Positions 57,780-64,000 of a DNA stretch of 64,000 nucleotides are shown piece by piece. The notes under the pieces are model-generated. The model did no database searches, was not told the origin of the DNA, and was given only the letters and a program-made list of their open reading frames with translations. The stretch's first letter is position 1; each line of letters starts with the position of its first letter. Origin of the DNA: Pseudeuparius sepicola (lineage: Eukaryota; Arthropoda; Insecta; Coleoptera; Anthribidae); NCBI GenBank assembly GCA_963920635.1, contig OY987299.1:68182692-68246691 (forward strand), written 5' to 3'. Made by a program: the position numbers and the translations under genes.

Positions 57780-60030
57780 TGAGAAATTTCAGTTCTTCAT
57801 ATTTGTTGTGGTATTTTCGTCTAGCCAGGTTAGTGCGCCAACATTTTTGACATTTGCACAAGACCGATCGAACCGCGCGTTTTGAGGATATAAGATCCAA
57901 AAGTTTTCAGCCAATAAAAATTGAGTGCTGCGAAGACCAGCGTGAAGAAATTTTCTGTGGTAGAAGTCTATTAACAGATAAGATAAGCGGTTTTTCTGAG
58001 GTAAGAGCATAGGATATTTTTTATGATACGAAATATGAGCGTGTTGCAAGCGACTACCTATACCCTCAAAATGTTTTCTTGATCAATGAATGGATTTAGT
58101 TGTCGAAGAGGTTGCGGAAAGATTTTAGTTTGAATTTCTTTAGCAAAATAACAGCTTTGAGTATATTTCACAAGCACTATTAAAGCCACATAAAGCTCAG
58201 GACTTGTCAAAGGACCTACTAATTTTTCGTTGTGATTTTTTGCGTTACGAATAAAGCGTAGAATCAGTGCTAATACGCGTTGAATATGAGAGAAGGAAGA
58301 ATTGTTCTCGATTAGGGAGTATAGGAAGTTATTTTGCGGTGGTTAGAGTGGGAAGAGTTACCTTCCTTTGTTCCAGAAGATCCACAGGAAAGTCTCGCGG
58401 GGAAAATTGGACAAAATGCATATCAGATTGCGATAAAAAACGTGGACCAGTCAACCACAACTTATTCTCAACAAATACATTAGGAAGGGAACCTCTATAG
58501 ACGCGATATCCGCGGGATTTTGCGAGGATTCTATATACTACCAAACACCCTCCGGCACCATATCCTGAATGTATGCCTACCTATTAGCTACAAATGTAGG
58601 CCACCGATGTGGCGAGTCAGAAATCCAAGAAAGAGCAATTTTCGAGTCTGAATAAGCACATATTTTTGTGATGATCACAAAATGTTTAATATTTTTAAAG
58701 AGACATCATCGTGTGAGTTGTCATCGAATGAGAGAGGATTTGTACGGACATGTTCAAGGGGAAGCGACGTGAGTAGTCGCGGTTCATTAGATGCCCACTT
58801 TCGGAGCTCAAAACCTCCCATTCTGAGCATAGAAATTAGCTCGCTCTGGAGTTTTAAGGCGCCTTCTATTGCGGAACTTCCAACTTCAATATCGTCCATA
58901 TAAGTATTATTTTTGATGGCTGCTAAAGGAAAATTTATACCTTCATCATCGGCTAACTGCAAGAGTGTCATTATTGCGAGATAAGGTGAAGAAGTTTACA
59001 CCAAATGTGACAGTTTCTAAACGAAAATGTCGAAAATGTCGGGTGAAAAGCGAAAAATTATCCTTAGGTAATTAGTTTCATGAGGTAATACCAAAATTTG
59101 ACGAAATATTTGTTTTATATCGCACGTTAAAACGTATTTATGAGTGCGGAAATTAAATAATATTTGTACAATATCTTGCTGCAACTTAAGACCCGAAAAT
59201 AAATCGTACGCGATCCGTACTCGGGGATTTTAAAACTGGCGTCAAACACCACACGAACAGGCGTAGAGGTGCTGGCGGGTTTTTCCACACAGTGATGTGG
59301 TACCATTGAACTACACAGGAACTTAGATATATTTCAATGTGTGGTAGGTAATAAAAGTTATTATTCGGGGAATTAATTTCATTTGTTGGAATAACCTCCA
59401 TTTGATTGAGATCTAAATACTCCTTTATGGAGTCACATTAAGTTTTATGCAAAGAGGATGATTTTAAAAGTCTCGGTGCGGTTATAATTTTTGAAATATA
59501 AGTTATCACAGTGATTATCCTCTGGGGAAGAAATACGACATTCTGGAATTGAATCAATGTTTCAGAATCTTTTGAACGCCAAAGTTAAATTATCCATGGA
59601 ATTATCAGAAAAAAATGAAAATGAAAAATGGTATTTAACAACGTAGGCACATTATCCTTTTGGCAACAAATTTTACCGTCACATATTATTTTTGGATAGA
59701 TATTACACCCCAACAAAATATTTATTTTCCCCGGCACATTAATGTGAGGATCAGCGAGTTTTATCTTTGAGAATCTTTGAGAAGTATGGAAATTCATATA
59801 AGTCGATTTTCCCTAGCGGTATTTTATTTTTACAGACTTTAGGCAATATATATATAAGCGCGAAAATTAACAATAGGATCCGATTTTCCTATTAGTTTAA
59901 TAGACAGGATGACAGAACCCATTTCAACGGTAGTTGTCATGTCCTCCAATCCGTCAATGGTCAAGGAACCATGAGATATCGGCAACTGCAAAGCATCATA
60001 ACACCTTTTGGTGACGAATGATGACATGCT
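57780..60030 (-). pseudogene. BEL/Pao retrotransposon pol region, decayed
   Basis: Read from 60030 downwards, the order is that of BEL/Pao pol. Protease region: SSFVTKRCYDAL, then IKLADPHINVPGKINILLG. RT start: YYLPH. RT core: TLLQLADDEGINFPLA, YMDDIEVGS (catalytic box) and GGFELRKWASNEPRLL. Then the linker NVFVENKLWLTGPRFLSQS, LRQLNPFIDQENILRV, and the integrase HHCC finger (HRKFLHAGLRSTQFL, ending at C-A-N-V-K). Stops and frameshifts separate nearly all blocks. The integrase core, gag and both LTRs were not found. The relic ends about 200 bp before the compact gene cluster. Confidence 0.85.
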
Positions 60031-60139
60031 TCACAATCTAACAGAGCGCGAAATCGGTTGTCTTTGACTTCGACCAAGGCGGTGGAAAGAAAATCGATAG
60101 CGTGTTTTGACGCGAAACGCGCTGAGTAGAGATACTAAG

Positions 60140-60185
60140 AGAGCACCAGACCAAACTTGTCGAAACCTGTCTGGTCTGGTACTCT
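60140..60185. repeat. 14-bp inverted repeat before the compact gene cluster
   Basis: AGAGCACCAGACCA (60140-60153) pairs with TGGTCTGGTACTCT (60172-60185) with one mismatch and an 18-base loop. It lies about 50 bp before the TATA box of the first gene and could be a terminal or regulatory hairpin. Confidence 0.7.
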
Positions 60186-60233
60186 TCTAGATTTTGCCCG
60201 TCTCCCCACTCTCCCCACTCCTATTGAAACAGC

Positions 60234-60267
60234 TATATAGGAGAAGTTCAACTAAGATCTCATCAGA
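60234..60267 (+). promoter_or_regulatory. TATA box and initiator of the 96-residue gene
   Basis: TATATAG at 60234-60240 is followed by TCAGA at 60263-60267, an arthropod initiator-like motif with its A 31 bases after the start of the TATA box. The predicted leader to the ATG at 60287 is only 22 nt. Confidence 0.65.
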
Positions 60268-60286
60268 CACGCAGATCATTTACAAC

Positions 60287-60577
60287 ATGTCCTTCTTAAA
60301 TAGTTTAAACAATTTGCTGGTGAAAAATCTGGTGAATGTTCGAGATTTGGAAGTAAATACAAAATTTGAGATCCAGTGTTTTAAGAGAATAAATACCAAG
60401 TTTGGGGAAAAGGTAGTGGTGGAATTTGCCGACTTCAAGACCATCCTGCCTCAGCGTTTTACGGAGCAATTAACTCAAGAGCGAATTGACGAATTGAATG
60501 GTGACGACAAAAGGTATTTTTTAACAAGCTTGGGGCCCGTCGGCAAGACTACAAATATTATATTTTCTGAAGCATGA
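60287..60577 (+). CDS. 96-residue protein, possible OB-fold single-strand binding type
   Basis: The ATG used is the first after the predicted start site. Residues 25-50 (KFEIQCFKRINTKFGEKVVV) look like two beta strands around a TKFGEK turn. A LPQRF motif follows at 54-58, a helix at about 60-72, and an ending TSLGPVGKTTNIIF. This layout recalls a family of small, uncharacterised arthropod and cnidarian proteins. The alternation of strands fits an OB fold, but binding to single-stranded DNA is inference only. The stop codon overlaps the start of a second ORF (ATGA), and a poly(A) signal follows 100 bases later, so both share one short transcript. The frame is intact. Confidence 0.65.
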   Translation: MSFLNSLNNLLVKNLVNVRDLEVNTKFEIQCFKRINTKFGEKVVVEFADFKTILPQRFTEQLTQERIDELNGDDKRYFLTSLGPVGKTTNIIFSEA

Positions 60578-60675
60578 GCGAGAGACTGCGGCGATATATG
60601 GAGGCACTCGAAGAGCTGAGATGCTTGATTATTATGTATGAACTAACTAAAAAGTTTAGAAAGGTAAAGTTGTGA
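60574..60675 (+). CDS. 33-residue ORF overlapping the preceding stop (ATGA)
   Basis: ATG 60574-60576 overlaps TGA 60575-60577. The product starts MSERLRRYMEALEELRCLII and ends with a basic tail (KKFRKVKL), likely one amphipathic helix. Its stop (60673-60675) is followed at once by AATAAA (60677-60682), so the ORF fills the whole space to the poly(A) signal. Stop-start overlaps of this kind are used for termination-reinitiation in several virus groups. Expression is not shown; chance is possible for so short a frame. Confidence 0.45.
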   Translation: MSERLRRYMEALEELRCLIIMYELTKKFRKVKL

Positions 60676-60676
60676 A

Positions 60677-60682
60677 AATAAA
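60677..60682 (+). terminator. Poly(A) signal
   Basis: AATAAA with a GT-rich stretch (TTTGTTTGTGTGTTTTTT) from 60694, the usual downstream element. It would give a transcript of about 430 nt. Confidence 0.7.
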
Positions 60683-61065
60683 AAAATATTATTTGTTTGT
60701 GTGTTTTTTACTACAAATCCCAATATTCGCATGTCCGGGCACAGATATTCTGACACTTTAAACAAATCATAAAAAATTGCCTAGCGAATTTCCCAAGGAC
60801 AGTGAGAAAATATTCTACATAATATCCAATTAGACAATTGCTCTAAAAATATGCGTTTTTCCAAAAAGCAAAACTTTTTTGAAAAAATATTTTTTATTTT
60901 TTTATTTAAAAAAATATTGCCAATTGCGAATTGCTTTAATTGCCACTTAGCCACTTGGGTACAGTCTAGTCGGACGCTAGAATACCGCTCAGTCGGGGCG
61001 CCGATACAGTCCAGACAGGCAGGTAGAATAACCGCGCTTCGAACTGGACTCGGCCTTACGGTCTT
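60683..61065. other. Non-coding gap in the cluster
   Basis: AT-rich up to about 60950, then a GC-richer stretch with CAGTCTAGTCGGACG and CAGTCGGGGCGCC. No gene seen. Confidence 0.4.
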
Positions 61066-61690
61066 GGTTGACTATGGCTTATTTTTGGCCCCTGTATGGT
61101 TGTGTTATACAAAATTATTCGATATTTACAAATTTATTATAAAAATAGTTTTTTCTTTATGGTATTTTCAGAGAGTTCTATGGTATACAGAGTGTTTAAC
61201 TCAGCGCTCTCATTGCAGAAGGTGGAGGACACGCGCCACGCGCTCCATCGAAGGTCGAGGCGCGGTTCCAGTCGACGTGCGGTACAGACGACGCTTCGGG
61301 CTGGAAGCTGCGGTCTTGGGTTGATTATAACTTATTTTTTGGACACTTTATGGTTGAGTTATACAAAATTATTCACTATTTATTATAAAAATCGTTTTTC
61401 TTTATATTTTCAGAGAGTTCTATGGTATACAGAGTGTTTAACTCGGCGCTCTCCAGACTAATTATATTGGTTTCTATGCTTAAGAAACATTCTTGAAAAT
61501 TAACTGGGGGCGACTATAGTTTATTTTTTGAAAACTTTATGGCTGTGTTATACAAATTATTCTCTATTTATTATAAAAATAGTTTTTTCTTTATATTTTC
61601 GGAGAATTCTATGGTATACAGAGTGTTTGACTGAGCGCTCTCCAGACTAATTATATTTGTTTCTTTGTTTAAGAAACTTGAAAATTAAAG
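61066..61690. repeat. Three diverged direct repeats
   Basis: Units begin at about 61066, 61321 and 61511. Shared blocks are CTTATTTTTTGGAC-type, TTATACAAAATTATTC, TTTATTATAAAAAT, and TTCTATGGTATACAGAGTGT with GCGCTCTC after it. Units 2 and 3 also share CAGACTAATTATATT and CTTAAGAAAC. Long frames across units 1 and 2 are not conserved in unit 3, so I do not call a gene. Confidence 0.8.
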
Positions 61691-61868
61691 GCTCAGAATG
61701 TTTTTGTTAGATATTTAATGTGTGGAATGAAACAAGAGAAATATATTTATGTTTTATATTATATATATATATATACAATAAACACTAATTTCTAAATATA
61801 TACACACTTACATCTAATTGGATAAAATAATGAAACTTATCTATACATATACGTATAACTAAATATAT
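61691..61868. other. 3' flank of the minus-strand gene, AT microsatellite
   Basis: It contains an AT dinucleotide run (61757-61776). No canonical AATAAA for the minus-strand gene is obvious. ATTAAA at about 61714 on the minus strand is a weak candidate. Confidence 0.4.
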
Positions 61869-62700
61869 TTAGGGGAGATTTTTCTTCATGCGTTCAAGTT
61901 TTTCAACTTCATTCATACATGAGGCACGCCCTTCTTTCGCACGATTATAAATAGCTTTTATTTTTAACATCCTACTCTCACATTCATCCCACTCTCTTTG
62001 CATTCGGTTCATGACACATTCAAACCTTCTCTTTTTTTCGTTTGCGTTTGAAATGCCCCCATCTGCCAACTCTCTCATATTTATAAATACTTCACTCACA
62101 CTTTGGGGCTGCTCGTTCACAAATCTCCCCTTTTCATTTAGCATTGTCAAATTCTTTCCCCCACGCGTTGTCTGTGACTTCTGGGAGGGTCGCTTCGCTA
62201 CCAAATCGTCTGCCTCGTCGCTTAACCTCTTGCATGACGACCGCGATGAAGCCCTGGAGCCCCCACACCAGCTTTGATTATCTATCTGTGAGGAAGAAAC
62301 CTTATTTGAAAATAGCGAATTTTATAAATGTTAGCTTACCTTTGGCGATGCTGCCGGTGATGGAAGACGTCCAACTTCAAAATCGGAACCATAATCATCA
62401 AGAGCCATGTCGCAGAGTTGCTGGTTGGTGAGCCCTGCGATGAATGGCTCCTCCAGCAGACTCAACACGCTTGAGTTGAGATTGGGCAGCTATGAAAGGA
62501 AAACATTATATGGGAAAATACTGATTAATGCAAACTTACAGGTTCGGGGCAAATTGACGCCACAGCGTTGACCGTCTCGTCGGCACTCCGAGTTGGCTAC
62601 AAGTAAATGGGTTCAATGAGAATCAAATGAGAAATTAAACTAAAAAACTTACAGCTACCAAACGGCAATCACTTAGAATTTTAATTTTTGATGATTCCAT
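61869..62700 (-). CDS. 223-residue four-exon protein, unknown, with C-terminal coiled coil
   Basis: Join of 62653-62700, 62540-62596, 62340-62489 and 61869-62285 on the minus strand. Every junction is GT-AG and phase 0; the introns are 56, 50 and 54 bp. The N-terminus (MESSKIKILSDCRLVA) is followed by an acidic, leucine-rich segment (SVLSLLEEPFI, LCDMALDDYGSDFEVG), a Ser/Arg/Lys-rich part with a possible nuclear signal (CKRLSDEADDLVAKRPSQK), and a charged helical C-terminus (EKKRRFECVMNRMQREWDEC to EKLERMKKNLP) likely to form a coiled coil. I do not recognise the family. The layout suggests a nuclear regulatory or scaffold protein, by inference only. It is divergent from the gene at 63042. 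Confidence 0.7.
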
Positions 62701-62767
62701 ACTGTTCAAAGCGACGAAGCACAGGTGAGTAAAAGCGGCTCGGAACACGACTGTGAAACACGGGTGA

Positions 62768-62802
62768 ACTGAAGAGGAAACGCGCCACGCATCCTGTGTA
62801 TA
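62768..62802 (-). promoter_or_regulatory. Core promoter of the minus-strand gene
   Basis: On the minus strand TATAC (62802-62798) precedes TCAGT (initiator, its A at 62770) by 32 bases. The leader to the ATG at 62700 is about 70 nt. Confidence 0.55.
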
Positions 62803-62976
62803 TCGGAACAGTGTTGCCAGTTTGGTAGATTTTTCCTGAACGTTAGGGAGACCCGCCCACCGGAGGCAACGTTGTCAGATTAGCGAAAGTCCCCACCAAC
62901 CTCGCCCCATCAGTGCCCTTCTACTAACATGGTAACGCCCACATCCCTTCTTTCCGCATAGTAAGAAGTATTGGAA

Positions 62977-63003
62977 TATAAGAGTCATATCTTTGCTTTC
63001 AGT
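62977..63003 (+). promoter_or_regulatory. Core promoter of the 152-residue gene
   Basis: TATAAG at 62977-62982 and TCAGT at 62999-63003, an exact match to the arthropod initiator, 24 bases apart. The leader to the ATG at 63042 is 41 nt. The space between this and the divergent promoter (about 175 bp) contains GTTGCCAG and GGCAAC in inverted orientation. Confidence 0.6.
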
Positions 63004-63041
63004 GATAGTTTCTACAAATCATTAGTTTTCTGCAAATCGTA

Positions 63042-63500
63042 ATGTCTAACATCAGGTATGTCATCGACGCTGATGGCTTTCAAGTTAGTGGAAAGTTCGT
63101 TATAAAAGAAATGGCGATATACGATATGAAATCGAGGGAAGTGACATCCAGGTATTATCGTGTGGGAAACTACCGCAGCCTATCTTCTAAGGATGCATGT
63201 ACTGCTCGTTGGTTAACGATGAACTTGCACGGCTTAAAGTTTGAAGATTGTGCAACGGATGAAGCCCAGGAAAGTGCGTTAGAAGAGATTCGGCGTCTGG
63301 GGGAGTCCGCTGGCGATGAACTTATAGCTTACAAGGGAGGACAAGTTGAAAATAATCTGCTGCAGGCCGCGGGGTATGCCCACTTATCCTACAATATCGA
63401 GGATATAGGCTGCCCCAAGTTCGACGTCCTTGTTCGGACGCAGCAGAGGTTCTACGAGCGAGTGCGTGCAAACCAATGTGAGCGACATATCAAGATGTGA
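63042..63500 (+). CDS. 152-residue protein, possible nuclease-like fold, uncharacterised family
   Basis: An intact single-exon gene. The start is the first ATG after the predicted initiator. The N-terminus reads YVIDADGF (D9 and D11 could be metal ligands), then FVIKEMAIYD with E23. W57 and HGLKFEDC (63-70) follow, then IAYKGGQVENNLL (95-107) and NIEDIGCPKFD (118-128). I remember this arrangement (D-x-x-G-F, K-E-x-A, Y-K-G, E-D-x-x-C-P) from a multi-copy arthropod family of unknown function. The acidic spacing recalls DEDD exonucleases or RNase H-like folds, but the last acidic motif is not obvious. The activity is unproven. Confidence 0.6.
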   Translation: MSNIRYVIDADGFQVSGKFVIKEMAIYDMKSREVTSRYYRVGNYRSLSSKDACTARWLTMNLHGLKFEDCATDEAQESALEEIRRLGESAGDELIAYKGGQVENNLLQAAGYAHLSYNIEDIGCPKFDVLVRTQQRFYERVRANQCERHIKM

Positions 63501-63525
63501 ATAATTTAGTTTTTGTGAAAATGTA

Positions 63526-63531
63526 AATAAA
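63526..63531 (+). terminator. Poly(A) signal
   Basis: AATAAA 26 bases after the stop codon of the 152-residue gene, giving a 3' UTR of under 60 nt. Confidence 0.65.
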
Positions 63532-63764
63532 AATGTAAAGTTATTATGCTGTTTCATTTCCAGCAGAAAAGAATGATTATGAAAAAAGTAAATTTAAAAA
63601 CTTTCCCGCTGCAAGGAAGACGTGCTTCCAGTGAAATTAATGTTTGTAGAAAATGGTAAAATGTTAAAATAAAAAAGGGAGCAAAAAGTCAAAAAAATCT
63701 TTTCTTAGATCCTGTTTTCATACTAAAATTTTGGAGAGGGGACCATCCTTCGACGCTCTTACCC

Positions 63765-63812
63765 TATATAGGTAGGAACTCTGCATATTTCTAGCACACG
63801 GCTCTACTCATT
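63765..63812 (+). promoter_or_regulatory. Probable core promoter of the last gene
   Basis: TATATAGG at 63765-63772 is almost the same as in the promoter at 60234. The best initiator-like match, TCATT at 63808-63812, is 45 bases away, longer than usual, so the start site is uncertain. Confidence 0.45.
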
Positions 63813-63821
63813 GCTTCGAAG

Positions 63822-64000
63822 ATGATCGATGGTAATGAAATAGCTACAGTGAGCGACAAAACTGTAAAGACATATGAGAAGGTGTTTAGCATACTTAATG
63901 AAAGTGACAGACCTACCCTTCCACAAGTATTACAACGTTGGCAGCAAAAGTTGCAATTGTCGGTGAGACAGCATTCCTCAGCACTCCGATGTCATTTTCA
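63822..64000 (+). CDS. Start of a further gene, runs off the window
   Basis: ATG at 63822 opens a frame of 47 codons (MIDGNEIATVSDKTVKTYEK, then LPQVLQRWQQKL) to 63962, where TCG|GTGAGA is a good donor in phase 0, as in the minus-strand gene. TTTTCA at the window edge could be the start of the matching acceptor, which would make an intron of about 40 bp. The peptide is helical and charged; the family is not recognised. Confidence 0.5.
   Translation, partial: MIDGNEIATVSDKTVKTYEKVFSILNESDRPTLPQVLQRWQQKLQLSVRQHSSALRCHF

Noticed and set aside
61096..61461. Long overlapping frames across the direct repeats
   Set aside because: They contain repeat units whose frames disagree between copies, and unit 3 does not keep them open.
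1..64000. CRISPR array, prokaryotic operons or ribosomal RNA
   Set aside because: No regularly spaced identical repeats with unique spacers, no Shine-Dalgarno-led gene runs and no rRNA landmarks were seen; the sequence is eukaryotic.

Overview
This is a window from an animal nuclear genome, most likely a repeat-rich insect. The background is AT-rich and has very few host exons, and there are GT-AG introns. The mobile elements are those usual in arthropods: hAT, P/THAP, Mutator-like, non-LTR, BEL/Pao and Penelope. The only host exon I recognise is the terminal exon of Rho-associated kinase (8379-8605), which reads like an arthropod ROCK/Rok. The insect order cannot be fixed from the sequence alone.

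Layout. 1-8.4 kb holds relics of a P-type transposase, a BEL/Pao element, a TIR element nested around a 745-bp repeat, a non-LTR fragment and a GC-rich MITE. The ROCK exon follows, then a second copy of the 745-bp repeat that abuts a foldback element split by a 5'-truncated non-LTR retrotransposon (9606-10845, 11-bp target duplication). From 12.6 to 21.3 kb, one old minus-strand non-LTR element is split by a hAT (12908-16734), which contains a second hAT (13128-15349), which contains a third (14710-15289). A nearly full-length GC-rich retrotransposon (16797-21036) sits beside them. Every insertion has a readable target-site duplication. From 21.3 to 35 kb there are non-LTR fragments on both strands, small foldback elements and one of two Mutator-like nonautonomous elements (30088-30802). 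A P/THAP element with perfect 32-bp ends occupies 35427-40317; its transposase is spliced but broken. A THAP-domain exon pair (40685-41033) is cut by a hAT that carries the second Mutator-like element. From 42.5 to 57.7 kb lie more hATs, foldbacks, a Penelope relic, GACGTC-rich arrays, a tRNA-like SINE head and a non-LTR 3' end. A decayed BEL/Pao element fills 57.8-60.03 kb.

The part that stands out is 60.1-64.0 kb: four or five compact genes unlike anything else here. A 96-residue protein gene has a stop codon overlapping the start of a 33-residue ORF (ATGA), all inside a unit of about 420 nt from TATA box to poly(A) signal. A minus-strand gene of 223 residues has four exons and three phase-0 introns of 50-56 bp. 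It is divergent from an intact 152-residue gene. A further gene starts at 63822 and leaves the window. The start sites have TATA/initiator pairs and very short leaders. This organisation resembles an endogenous virus or a self-synthesising DNA element rather than host genes. I cannot name the family, and the functional suggestions below are inference.
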